NCBI RefSeq assembly: GCF_000299575.1
Contig: NZ_AMGO01000068.1
Location: 124,001 to 188,000 of the forward strand
Length of the DNA stretch: 64,000 nucleotides
Direction: 5' to 3'
Source: Oceaniovalibus guishaninsula JLT2003
GTDB lineage: Bacteria > Pseudomonadota > Alphaproteobacteria > Rhodobacterales > Rhodobacteraceae
Shown: positions 51,363 to 61,168 of the stretch, piece by piece
Layout: the number at the start of each line of letters is the position of its first letter
Position numbering within the stretch: position 1 is the stretch's first letter
Made by a program: the position numbers and the translations under genes
Notes under the pieces: model-generated
The model's input: the letters and a program-made list of their open reading frames with translations, nothing else
Databases searched by the model: none
What the model was told of the DNA's origin: nothing

Positions 51363-53225
51363 TCACGAAATCGGCTTGGTGACGGTCAGATCCAGCCGGT
51401 CGAGATACATCACCCCGACGGCGGCGGCGGCGGCGATCCAGGACACGACCGGCCCGAAGAAGATCAGCCCCGCGGCCAGCGCCAGTCCCACCGGCACCAT
51501 ATACGCCTTGTTGGGGCGCGGATAGCAGGCGCGCGAGATCAGGATCGTGGCCAGAAGCACGAAGAAGATCGCCTGCGCCGAATCCCCCAGCCCGAACCCG
51601 GTGCCCAGCAGCAGCGCCGGCTGATAGATGAAGGCGAACGGGATCACGAAGCCGGGCAGCGCCAGGCGCGACGCCTCGATCGCGGTGGCCATCGGGCTGG
51701 CGCCGGCGATCGGGGCGGCGGCGAAGGCGGCCAGCGCCACGGGCGGCGTCACCGCCGACAGCACCCCGAAATACAGCACGAACATGTGCGTATGCACGAT
51801 CGGCACGCCGAGCCGCTGCAACGACGGCCCCATCACCAGCACGATGATCAGATAGGCCGGCACCGTCGGCATCCCCATGCCCAGCAACAGGCAGGCGATG
51901 GCCATCAGGATCAGCGACACGATCAGCTGATCCTCGGCCAGGCTGGCCAGCAGCGACGCAAAGCGCAGGCCCACGCCGGTCAGGTTCAGCACGCCGATCA
52001 CGATGCCCACCGCGCCCACGATGACCACAAGCTGCGCCGAGATCAGCCCGGCCGAGCGCACGAACCGCCCCCAGGCCGCGCCGTCCGTCAGCAGGTCGGG
52101 CCGAATGGCAAAGCCCATCACCGCCGCCAGCGCGACGCCAACGAACCCCGCATAGGCGGGCGACGCGCCGCCCACCATCGTGACGACGATCCCCGCCAGG
52201 GCCAGCACGAACACCGCCATCTGCACCAGTTCGCGCCAGTTGAACGAAATGTCGGGCCGGGGTTCGTCGGCCAGATCCATGTTGCGCGCGGCACTGGAAA
52301 TGGCGACGAACAGGCCGCCGTAATAGAGCAGCGCCGGCACGGCGGCGGCGGCGCAGATGGTCAGATACGGCACGCCGGTGACGTCGGCCATGATGAACGC
52401 GACGGCCCCCATGATCGGCGGGGTGATCTGCCCGCCGCTGGATGCCGCCGATTCGACCGCCGCCGCGAAGCGGGGCGAAAAGCCGCGCTTCTTGATCAGC
52501 GGAATGGTGATCACCCCGGTCCCCACCACATTGGCGACCGCGCTTCCCGAAATCGTTCCGAAGAGCCCGCTGGCCACGGTCGCGGCCGCCGCCGGTCCCG
52601 ACCGCATCCGCCCCGTCGCCGCCATCGCCAGCCGCACCAGCACCAGGTCGATGGCCAGCAGTTCCAGCAGCGCGCCGAAGACGATGAAGATCAGGATGGT
52701 CGAGACGACGGTGGCCATCGGCCGCCCGAACACGCCGTCGAACGAATACCAAAGGACGGTCATCAGTTCTTCGGTGGAAATCCCCGCATGCCTGAGGAAT
52801 CCGGGCGCCATGTTGCCGAACGCGCCATAGGCCAGCAGGATGCCCGCGACCGCCGCCATCACCAGCCCGACCGACCGGCGCGTCAGCTCGATCACCGCGG
52901 CAAGGCCCAGAAGGCCCATCCAGATGTCCACGGATGTCAGGAAATAAAGGCCGGTCTCGATCTCCTCGGCGGCGCGGAAATACTGATAGACGCTCAGCCC
53001 CAGGGCAATCGCGGCGGCGATCAGCAGGGCGCGGTCCAGCGCGCCGGCCGATTGCCGCAATCCGACCAGGACGATCAGCAGACCGCCCGCCAGCAGCATC
53101 CCGACCCGCAGGTAGGAATCCGAGAAGACGCCGAAGACCGAGACGTAGAACACCACCCCGATGATGACGAAGGACAGCGCGCTGACCGCGTGATCCAGAT
53201 AGGCCGATTTTCCGTTATCCGTCAC
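51363..53225 (-). CDS. TRAP transporter permease, fused 4TM/12TM
   Basis: A 620-residue fused TRAP membrane subunit. Four helices of the DctQ-like part precede the DctM-like part, which has VASGLFGTISGSAVANVVGTG, ESAASSGGQITPPIMGAVAF and, near the C-terminus, SAVTPPVALAAFAAAPIAGASP. It forms a Na+-driven importer with the TAXI receptor encoded downstream. The order permease then receptor is the reverse of the first TRAP operon in the window. It is the first gene of the minus-strand sulfatase unit, divergent from the IclR regulator with 125 bp between start codons. Confidence 0.91.
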   Translation of the reverse strand: MTDNGKSAYLDHAVSALSFVIIGVVFYVSVFGVFSDSYLRVGMLLAGGLLIVLVGLRQSAGALDRALLIAAAIALGLSVYQYFRAAEEIETGLYFLTSVDIWMGLLGLAAVIELTRRSVGLVMAAVAGILLAYGAFGNMAPGFLRHAGISTEELMTVLWYSFDGVFGRPMATVVSTILIFIVFGALLELLAIDLVLVRLAMAATGRMRSGPAAAATVASGLFGTISGSAVANVVGTGVITIPLIKKRGFSPRFAAAVESAASSGGQITPPIMGAVAFIMADVTGVPYLTICAAAAVPALLYYGGLFVAISSAARNMDLADEPRPDISFNWRELVQMAVFVLALAGIVVTMVGGASPAYAGFVGVALAAVMGFAIRPDLLTDGAAWGRFVRSAGLISAQLVVIVGAVGIVIGVLNLTGVGLRFASLLASLAEDQLIVSLILMAIACLLLGMGMPTVPAYLIIVLVMGPSLQRLGVPIVHTHMFVLYFGVLSAVTPPVALAAFAAAPIAGASPMATAIEASRLALPGFVIPFAFIYQPALLLGTGFGLGDSAQAIFFVLLATILISRACYPRPNKAYMVPVGLALAAGLIFFGPVVSWIAAAAAVGVMYLDRLDLTVTKPIS

Positions 53226-53290
53226 GGTTCCCCTCCCAAGGTGCGACTGGCGCGGCCGGATCGATCCCCCGATTCGACATGCGATGCAGC

Positions 53291-53306
53291 GACGTTACGC
53301 AACGTC
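53291..53306. promoter_or_regulatory. Candidate IclR operator
   Basis: GACGTT-ACGC-AACGTC is a perfect 6-bp inverted repeat with a 4-base spacer, placed 65 bp upstream of the TRAP permease start and 45 bp upstream of the iclR-type start. Position in the divergent promoter fits simultaneous control of both. A GTGTTACAC element (53325-53333), containing a possible -10 TACACT for the regulator, lies beside it. Confidence 0.6.
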
Positions 53307-53350
53307 TGCCTTTCCGTCGATTTCGTGTTACACTGGGTGGAACGAGCGAG

Positions 53351-54169
53351 ATGACCAAGACCAACCGATCCATCGAACGCGGGCTGACGGTGCTTGAAGC
53401 GGTGCATGTCTCGGGCGCCAGTTCGCTTGCCTCCCTCGCCAGGCAGACGGGGCTGTCCAAGCCCACGCTGCTGCGGATCTGCGCGACGCTGGAAAGCCGC
53501 CGCTGGCTGATCCGCCGCAGCAATGACGGCCGCTATCGGCTGGGCTCGGGGTTTCCGCAGCCGGGCGGCCTGCCCGATGCGGTCGACAGGCTGGTGGCCG
53601 CCGGCAAGACGGCCATCGTGCATCTGTCCGAAACGACCGGGCTGGGCGTCGATCTGGCCGCCGGCATCGGCCGCGGGCGGACCGAGATCGTCGATACGAC
53701 CCGCGTTTTCAGAAAGCACGGCGTCTATCCCGACGCGGTGGGCTTCCGCCCCTCGCCCGTCCTGTCGGCGCTGGGGGCGGCGTATCTGTCCGCGCTTTCG
53801 GAAGCCGCGCGGGCCGAGGCGGTGCAGGACATGGTCAGACGATCCGCGCGCGAGGATATTGCCGCCTTGCCGCAATTGGCCGACCGTCTCAGGACCGTTG
53901 CCGCCCTGGGCTATGCGGCGCGGGCGGCGGGCCATTGGGGCCGGGCAGTGGATTACGGCGAATTGCCGTCGGCCATCGCGGTTCCGATCCTGGCGGACGG
54001 CGTGCCGGTCGGGGCCGTCAACCTTGTCTGGAACGCCGGGGACCGCCCGGTCGAGGCGGTGGCAAGGGACCATCTGGCGCGCCTGCAAGATGCCGCCAAA
54101 GCCATCGGCGCAGCCTACGCGACGCTCGATCCGGCGGCATCGCCCGGCCCCGTCCGCCCGCGTTCTTGA
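53351..54169 (+). CDS. IclR-family transcriptional regulator
   Basis: A 272-residue regulator. The winged helix at the N-terminus reads SIERGLTVLEAVHVSGASSLASLARQTGLSKPTLLRICATLE, followed by the effector domain (about 85-255) with LGVDLAAGIGRGRTEIVDTTR and SAIAVPILADGVPVGAVNLVW. The start at 53351 gives the normal family N-terminus; a Met 24 codons upstream lies across the operator region. It is divergent from the TRAP-sulfatase operon and most likely controls it. The effector would be the imported compound or its product. Confidence 0.92.
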   Translation: MTKTNRSIERGLTVLEAVHVSGASSLASLARQTGLSKPTLLRICATLESRRWLIRRSNDGRYRLGSGFPQPGGLPDAVDRLVAAGKTAIVHLSETTGLGVDLAAGIGRGRTEIVDTTRVFRKHGVYPDAVGFRPSPVLSALGAAYLSALSEAARAEAVQDMVRRSAREDIAALPQLADRLRTVAALGYAARAAGHWGRAVDYGELPSAIAVPILADGVPVGAVNLVWNAGDRPVEAVARDHLARLQDAAKAIGAAYATLDPAASPGPVRPRS

Positions 54170-54265
54170 ACTTCGCGCCGCGACGCCCTACCAGCCGGCC
54201 ACAGCCTTGCGCGCCTCGGCCGCGCGGACAGGACGCGTTCGGGCTGCGGCAGACGGGGGACTTCC

Positions 54266-56788
54266 ATGACGCAGCATCTTTGGGGTCTTTCCCGTTCGGA
54301 TCGCATCGCCTTCTCGGGACCGGACGGTCTGCGCGTCAGCTATGCCGATTTCCTGGCCGATGTGGATGGCTTCGCCGCGCGCCTCGGCGCCGGGCGCGGC
54401 ATCCTGCTGCTGAAATGCACCGGCCACTACCGGCAATACGTGGCCTACATGGCCGCCCTGTCCGCGAAGTGCCCCGTCATCCTTGCCGATGCCGCGGCAG
54501 ACCCGTCCGGCCAGCCATTCCCCGTCAGCTACGTCTATGCGCCCGACACCGACCGCCTGGACATCACCGGGGCGGCGGCGCCCGACCTGCACGACGATCT
54601 GGCCGTGCTGCTCTCGACATCCGGCTCGACCGGGGCGGCCAAAAGCGTGCGGCTTTCGCACCGCAACATCCTGTCGAACGCCGATGCCATCGTCGAGTAT
54701 CTGGGCATCGCGCCCGACGACCGGGCCGTCATGGCGCTGCCGTTCCAGTATTCCTATGGCATGTCGGTGGTCAATTCGCACCTGCGCGCGGGTGCCCGGA
54801 TCGTCCTCAACCCCCACTCCGTCTCGTCTGCGAAATTCTGGGACGCGTTCGCCGCCGCCCGATGCACCAGTTTCGCGGGCGTCCCCCACAGCTTCGACCT
54901 GATCGAACAGGCGCGGATCGACACCGGCGCGCTGCCGCATCTTCGCACGATGACGCAGGCCGGCGGGCGCATGCCGCCCGACACCGTGCGCGCCTGGGCC
55001 GAACGGTCCGCCCGCGAAGGGTGGCGCTTCGTGGTGATGTATGGCCAGACCGAAGCCGCCCCGCGCATGGCCTATCTTCCGCCCGAAGCCGCGGCGGACC
55101 ACCCCGCCGCCATCGGCCGGGCGATTCCCGGCGGCACGCTGGCGATCCGCGACGAGGCCGGGCGCCCCCTGCCCGACGGGACCGAGGGCGAACTGGTCTA
55201 TCGAGGCCCCAACGTGATGATGGGCTATGCCCGCACCCCCGCCGATCTGGCCCTGGGTCAGGGGCCGGATATTCTGCGCACCGGCGATCTGGCGCGGCGG
55301 GACGCGCAGGGGTTCTTCACGATCACCGGACGGCAAAGCCGGTTCGTCAAGCTTTACGGCTATCGCATCGCGCTGGACGAGATCGACGCCCGGCTGAAGG
55401 CCCAGGGCATCGACGCCGCATCCATCGCCATCGACGAACAGATTCATGTCGTGGCCCAGGCGGACGACGACCGGCGCGACGCCATCGCCGCCGACCTTGC
55501 CGCGTGGCTGACGCTTCCGGCCGGCGCGATTCACGTGCATCCCGTCGCGTCGCTGCCCCGCAACGCGAACGGCAAGATCGACGGTCGGGGCCTGCGCGAC
55601 ATCGCCGTCGCGGCGCGCGGGGCCGATCCGGTCGCGGCCGCGTCCCGGCCCGCTTCGGCGCAGGATGTCTTTCGCACCCATTTTCCCAACGCCGCCATGG
55701 GCCCCCGGACCACCTTCGTCGATCTGGGCGGCGACAGCCTGAACTACCTGTCGGTCGCCCTCGACCTCGAGGCGCTTTACGGCGATCTGCCCGAAGGGTG
55801 GGAAACCCTGCCGGCGGCGCGGTTCGACACGCTGGCGCCGTCGCGGCGGGCGGGCGTGTTTCTGGACATCCTCACGCTGACCCGCGCGCTGGCCATCGTC
55901 GCCATCGTCGCGGGCCATCTGGGCCTTTATAACTACGGCGGCGGCGGAGCGTATTCGCTGTTTCTGGTCGCGGGCTGCGTCTTCGGCGCCTTCACGCTGC
56001 CGGCGGTGTTGCGGACCGACAGCATCGCCCCCGTCGCCGTTCTGGGCGCGCGCGTCGGCCTGTTCACGCTGCTGGTGATTGTGGCGAACTGGCTTCTGAC
56101 GGGATACGGCGCATGGTCGGCCGCGCTGTTCGTGTCGAACTGGATCGACCCCGACACGCCCGGCGCGATCTGGTTCGTCGAGGTCTATCTTCAAAGCCTG
56201 ATCGCCATCGGCGCGTTGCTGCTGATCCCCGATCTGCGCGCGGCGTTCAGGGACCGCGCCTTCGCGGCCGCCACGATCTTTGCCGCGGTGGCGATCCTCA
56301 TCTGCCTGGCGATGGAATCGCTGGCGGATTTCAACGCGCTTTACCGGCGGCTGCCGTTCCTTCTGGGCTGGATCTTCCTGGTCGGACTTGCCGTGCATCA
56401 CGCCGACACGGCCCTTCGCAAGGCGCTGGTGACGCTGATCGCGGCGACGGCGATCGTCGCCTTCTTCGGGCCAAGCGTGCCGGTGTTCTTCGTGGCGGCA
56501 GTCCTGGCGGTCGTCTGGCTGCCCGGCATCCGCGTGCCGCGCGCGGTCGCGATGCCCGTCCGGTCGGTGGCGTCCGCGTCGCTGGCGATCTATCTGACGC
56601 ATTTCCAGTTTGCCAGCATCGTCGGAAAGCTGGGGCTGACGCATCCCGCCTTCGGCACGGCGGCGGGGATCGTCATGGGGGTGGTCGTCTGGCGGCTGTA
56701 TTTGATGGCGGACCGCGTCGCGTGGCGGACGCTGCGGCAGGCGAAGGGCCGGCTGGGCCGCGCGCCGTCGCCCCGGCGCGAGGCGTAG
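54266..56788 (+). CDS. Three-domain adenylation / carrier / membrane acyltransferase fusion
   Basis: An 840-residue protein of unusual design. Residues 1 to about 450 are an ANL adenylation domain: P-loop STSGSTGAAK (117-126), MYGQTEAAPRM (258-268), LRTGDLARRD, and catalytic Lys437 in PRNANGKIDGR. Residues about 462-525 are an acyl-carrier domain with the phosphopantetheine site Ser491 in DLGGDSLNYLS. From about 533 to 825 there are ten or so membrane helices opening with TRALAIVAIVAGHLG and a Gly-rich turn, matching the acyltransferase-3 family start (R...H). The logical flow is activate an acid, load it on the carrier, then transfer it in or across the membrane to a sugar, lipid or polymer, like a one-chain version of DltA-DltC-DltB. 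Substrate and acceptor are unknown. It follows the iclR-type gene by 96 bp. Confidence 0.85.
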   Translation: MTQHLWGLSRSDRIAFSGPDGLRVSYADFLADVDGFAARLGAGRGILLLKCTGHYRQYVAYMAALSAKCPVILADAAADPSGQPFPVSYVYAPDTDRLDITGAAAPDLHDDLAVLLSTSGSTGAAKSVRLSHRNILSNADAIVEYLGIAPDDRAVMALPFQYSYGMSVVNSHLRAGARIVLNPHSVSSAKFWDAFAAARCTSFAGVPHSFDLIEQARIDTGALPHLRTMTQAGGRMPPDTVRAWAERSAREGWRFVVMYGQTEAAPRMAYLPPEAAADHPAAIGRAIPGGTLAIRDEAGRPLPDGTEGELVYRGPNVMMGYARTPADLALGQGPDILRTGDLARRDAQGFFTITGRQSRFVKLYGYRIALDEIDARLKAQGIDAASIAIDEQIHVVAQADDDRRDAIAADLAAWLTLPAGAIHVHPVASLPRNANGKIDGRGLRDIAVAARGADPVAAASRPASAQDVFRTHFPNAAMGPRTTFVDLGGDSLNYLSVALDLEALYGDLPEGWETLPAARFDTLAPSRRAGVFLDILTLTRALAIVAIVAGHLGLYNYGGGGAYSLFLVAGCVFGAFTLPAVLRTDSIAPVAVLGARVGLFTLLVIVANWLLTGYGAWSAALFVSNWIDPDTPGAIWFVEVYLQSLIAIGALLLIPDLRAAFRDRAFAAATIFAAVAILICLAMESLADFNALYRRLPFLLGWIFLVGLAVHHADTALRKALVTLIAATAIVAFFGPSVPVFFVAAVLAVVWLPGIRVPRAVAMPVRSVASASLAIYLTHFQFASIVGKLGLTHPAFGTAAGIVMGVVVWRLYLMADRVAWRTLRQAKGRLGRAPSPRREA

Positions 56789-56792
56789 GCGT

Positions 56793-57826
56793 TCAGCCCG
56801 TCACCTCGTGCGGACGGCCCGCCAGCAATTCGCGCGCGCGGATGGCAAAGCGTTCGGCCAGGGGCGCGTAACGCGCGGCACCCGGATCGGCGGCGCTGCC
56901 CGCGGCGGCCCGGTCGGCGATGCCAACGAACACCACGGCAAAGCGGAACAGCGCGAAGGCGACGTGAAACGCCGACGGCGCCGGCACCGATGGCAGGACC
57001 GCGCGATAGGCGGCGAAAAACTCGGCCTCGGACGGGATGCCGGGGCTGACATGGCCCAGGATGCCGCCGAATTCATCGGGCTGCGAATGCCACGGGATCG
57101 CGGCGAACCCCAGATCGGCCAGCGGATGCCCGACCGTCGAAAGCTCCCAGTCCAGCACCGCCACGACGCGCGGCTCGGTCGGATGATAAAGCAGGTTGCC
57201 CAGACGGAAATCGCCATGCGCGATGGCGACGAGGCCATCGTCGCCGGGCATTCGCGCGGCGATCTCGGCGGCCAGATCGTTCAGGACGGGGTTGCCGGCG
57301 AAGCTCGACCCGGCAAGCTGGTCGGTCCAGCGGTGAAGCTGACGCGCGAAATAGTCGCCCGGACGGCCGAAATCGCCCAGCCCGATCCTGTCGGGCGCAT
57401 GACCGTGCAGCCGCGCCAGCGTTTCGGCCATCGACAGATAGATCGCGCGCCGTTCCGCCGGGGCCATGTCCGGCAGCCGCGCATCCGTGAAGACCCGGCC
57501 CTCCACCCGCTCCATCAGGTAGAAGGGCGTGCCCAGCGGATCGGCGTCGTCGTGATAAAGGATCATCCCCGGCACCGGCACGTCCGTCGCGCCGAAGGCC
57601 CGCATCGCGCGGTATTCGCGGTCGATCGCATGGGCGCCGCGCAGGATCGGGCCTCGCGGCTGCTTGCGCAGCACCATCCGCCGGCCGCCATGGGTGACGA
57701 AATAGGTGGGGTTGGACTGCCCCCCGCCGATCCGTTGCAGATCCAGCGCGCCCGGCCCGAAACGGCCGTTCAGGAACCGCTCCAGCCGGTCCGGCGCGAA
57801 ATCGACGGGCAGCTCCGCCGCATCCG

Positions 57827-57830
<4 letters not shown>
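56793..57830 (-). CDS. APH-family kinase, candidate 4-hydroxyacyl-CoA kinase
   Basis: A 345-residue protein-kinase-like phosphotransferase. It shows the glycine-rich loop IGGGQSNPTYFV, the ATP-Lys in MVLRKQPRG, the Brenner motif VAIAHGDFRLGNLLYH with catalytic Asp, and the metal Asp in VAVLDWELSTVGHPLADLG. These are the features of the group fused to acyl-CoA dehydrogenases in ACAD10/ACAD11 and of LvaA in levulinate degradation, which phosphorylate the 4-hydroxyl of 4-hydroxyacyl-CoA. Its ATG overlaps the stop of the acyl-CoA dehydrogenase gene (57827-57830), so the pair is made together. Aminoglycoside resistance is unlikely. Confidence 0.87.
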
Positions 57831-59044
<1,214 letters not shown>

Positions 59045-59103
59045 GTCGTTCCTTGCGGGATCCTGCACCGTCCCGGCCAAGGCGGCGGCAGCCGGCACGG
59101 TGG

Positions 59104-59133
59104 ACCGGGGCGGACCGGGGGCGAACCGGGGCG
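59104..59133. repeat. Three tandem ACCGGGG(G)CG units
   Basis: ACCGGGGCG, ACCGGGGGCG and ACCGGGGCG begin at 59104, 59114 and 59125, close to one helical turn apart, in the 201-bp divergent region between the acyl-CoA dehydrogenase and the Old Yellow Enzyme genes. Spacing of 10-11 bp on one face of the helix would suit a cooperative DNA-binding protein. Confidence 0.6.
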
Positions 59134-59134
59134 A

Positions 59135-59152
59135 CGATTGCCCCGGCAATCG
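59135..59152. promoter_or_regulatory. 18-bp palindrome CGATTGCC-CC-GGCAATCG
   Basis: A perfect 8-bp inverted repeat with a 2-base spacer next to the tandem repeats, 91 bp upstream of the acyl-CoA dehydrogenase start and 94 bp upstream of the Old Yellow Enzyme start. Symmetry and central position suggest an operator (TetR- or MarR-size) shared by both directions. No regulator gene is adjacent. Confidence 0.6.
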
Positions 59153-59245
59153 GAACCTGACAGACCCGCCCACGTTCGTAAAGCAGCCGCAGCGCCCGAC
59201 AGGCTGCTGCGCCATCCCGAAATCCCTCACAGGAACAGTGACCGC

Positions 59246-60358
59246 ATGACCGATACCTCGATCCTGTTCGACCCGTTGAAAGCGGGCGACCTGACCCTTC
59301 CCAACCGCGTCCTCATGGCGCCCCTGACGCGCAACCGCGCCCATGCCGACGGCACGCCTAAGGAAATCGCCGCGACGTATTATGCCCAGCGGGCCAGCGC
59401 CGGCCTCATCATCACCGAGGCGACGCAGATCAGCCCGATGGGCAAGGGCTATATCGACACGCCCGGCATCCACACGCAGAAACAGGCCGATGCCTGGGCG
59501 CGGATCGTGGACGCCGTGCATGCCGCCGGCGGCCGGATCGCGTTGCAATTGTGGCATGTGGGCCGGATCAGCCACGTGTCGCTGCTACCCGGCGGCGCGC
59601 AGCCGCTGTCGTCCAGCGCCGTCAGGGCCGATTCCAAGACCTTCACCGCCAACGGGTTCGAGGATTGCTCGGATCCCGTCGCGATGACCGCCGACCAGAT
59701 CGCGCGGACCATCGACGATTATGCCACGGCGGCCCGGTTCGCGCGCGATGCCGGGTTCGACGGCGTCGAGGTGCACGGCGCGAACGGGTATCTGCTGGAC
59801 CAGTTCCTTCAGGACGGCGTCAACAGGCGCGACGACGATTATGGCGGGTCGGTCGAAAACCGCATGCGGCTTCTGTCGCAGGTGCTCGACCGGGTGACGG
59901 ACGTGTTCGGCGCGTCGCGGGTGGGGGTGCGCCTGTCGCCGCTGGGCCAGGCCAACGACATTTCCGACAGCGACCCCGAAACCCTGTTCGCGGGCGTCAT
60001 CGACATGCTGTCGCCGCGCGGGCTGGCCTATCTGCACTTCGTGGAAGGGTTCACCGGCGTGGACGACACGTCGCAGGACGACCGTGCGATGCTGCGCCGC
60101 CTGCGGTCGCGGTTCGAGGGCACCTATTTCGGCAATGGCGGCTATGACGCGCGCGCGGCGGCGCAGGCCATTCGGGAAGGCCGCGCCGATGCCATCGCCT
60201 TCGGCCGCCCCTTCATTGCCAATCCCGACCTGCCCGAACGCTTCCGCATCGGTGCGGCCCTGAACGAACAGGACCGCGACACGTTCTATGGCGGCGGCGA
60301 GAAGGGCTATACCGACTATCCGTTCCTGACCGAAGACGACGTTCGCAAGGCCGGATAA
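59246..60358 (+). CDS. Old Yellow Enzyme-family NADH:flavin oxidoreductase / alkene reductase
   Basis: A 370-residue FMN barrel of the NemA/XenB type. The N-terminus reads LTLPNRVLMAPLTRNRA; the substrate carbonyl is held by the His/Asn pair in VEVHGANGYLLDQFLQDGVN; WHVGRISH and AIAFGRPFIANPDL are FMN contacts. It reduces activated C=C bonds of enals, enones or nitro compounds with NAD(P)H. The start at 59246 has AGGAACAG upstream. It precedes a gene of unknown function by 22 bp and is divergent from the kinase-dehydrogenase pair. Detoxification of electrophiles is the usual role. Confidence 0.93.
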   Translation: MTDTSILFDPLKAGDLTLPNRVLMAPLTRNRAHADGTPKEIAATYYAQRASAGLIITEATQISPMGKGYIDTPGIHTQKQADAWARIVDAVHAAGGRIALQLWHVGRISHVSLLPGGAQPLSSSAVRADSKTFTANGFEDCSDPVAMTADQIARTIDDYATAARFARDAGFDGVEVHGANGYLLDQFLQDGVNRRDDDYGGSVENRMRLLSQVLDRVTDVFGASRVGVRLSPLGQANDISDSDPETLFAGVIDMLSPRGLAYLHFVEGFTGVDDTSQDDRAMLRRLRSRFEGTYFGNGGYDARAAAQAIREGRADAIAFGRPFIANPDLPERFRIGAALNEQDRDTFYGGGEKGYTDYPFLTEDDVRKAG

Positions 60359-60380
60359 CACCCCCGGGGGAGACAGGACC

Positions 60381-61142
60381 ATGGCCGAGAAGATCATCGG
60401 GCTGAGCGACGATTTCTGGAACATCCGGGGCGACATGCGCATCGGCAAGGTTCTCAATATCGGGACGCAATGCTCGCTGGTGCGGCTGGCCGAAGGGCGG
60501 TTCGTCTTCCTCGACAGCTATACGCTGAAGGGCGACATACGCGACCGGGTGATGGCGCTGACCGATGGTGGCCGCATGGTCGAGGCGGTGCTGAACCTGC
60601 ACCCCTTCCACACCCTGCACTGCGCGCGGATGGCCGCCGATTTTCCCGGCGCGACCTTCTACGGCTCGGCCCGCCACTGGCGCGAGGTGCCGCAGATCGC
60701 CTGGGCGTCCGACCCCGTGGAAAGCCCCGCGGTCGCGGCGCGGTTTCCGCAGCTCGCCTTTTCGCTGCCCGACGGCATCGCCTATATCAGCGAAGACGAG
60801 GCGGTGCACGCGGGGTCGCTTCTGGCCTTCCATCCGCCAAGCGGCACGCTGCACGTGGATGATACGATCAACGTCCTGCCGTTGCCCGAGGCGGTCCGGA
60901 AGGTGCTGCCGGTGCCGCGGATCGCCTTTCATCCCACCGTGCGAAAGGCGCTGGACGACGATCGGCAGGCCGGCGCGCGGTTCTGCGACTGGGCCGAACG
61001 GATCGCGGCGGACTGGTCGGCGACGCGCACGCTTTGCGCCGCCCATTCCGCCCTCGCGCGGTTCGAGGAGGGCGGTTTTTCTGATGCGCTTCGGGCCGCG
61101 GCCCGGAAGGCGCGGCCCAGGCTGACCGCCGCGCGCCGCTGA
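60381..61142 (+). CDS. Unknown protein, possibly metallo-hydrolase-like
   Basis: A 253-residue cytosolic protein that I cannot name. The first part (KVLNIGTQCSLVRLAEGRFVFLDSY) resembles the opening strands of metallo-beta-lactamase folds, and NLHPFHTLHC holds three His in the place where such folds carry HxHxDH, but the Asp is missing. SGTLHVDDTINVLPLP later might supply further ligands. If it is a metal hydrolase it is a degenerate one; it also resembles DUF4336-type proteins in outline. It is co-transcribed with the Old Yellow Enzyme. A strong hairpin follows its stop. Confidence 0.7.
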   Translation: MAEKIIGLSDDFWNIRGDMRIGKVLNIGTQCSLVRLAEGRFVFLDSYTLKGDIRDRVMALTDGGRMVEAVLNLHPFHTLHCARMAADFPGATFYGSARHWREVPQIAWASDPVESPAVAARFPQLAFSLPDGIAYISEDEAVHAGSLLAFHPPSGTLHVDDTINVLPLPEAVRKVLPVPRIAFHPTVRKALDDDRQAGARFCDWAERIAADWSATRTLCAAHSALARFEEGGFSDALRAAARKARPRLTAARR

Positions 61143-61168
61143 GGCCGCGCGGCGATCCGCCGCCTCAG
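61139..61168. terminator. Bidirectional hairpin between converging genes
   Basis: CTGAGG (61139-61144) pairs with CCTCAG (61163-61168), with an inner CGGCG/CGCCG stem and a 5-base bulge. It spans both stop codons of the converging genes. No T-run. A possible shared terminator. Confidence 0.5.

Noticed and set aside
54188-56644. Open frame of 818 codons antisense to the adenylation-acyltransferase fusion
   Set aside because: No recognisable motif; the plus-strand protein carries three intact domains.
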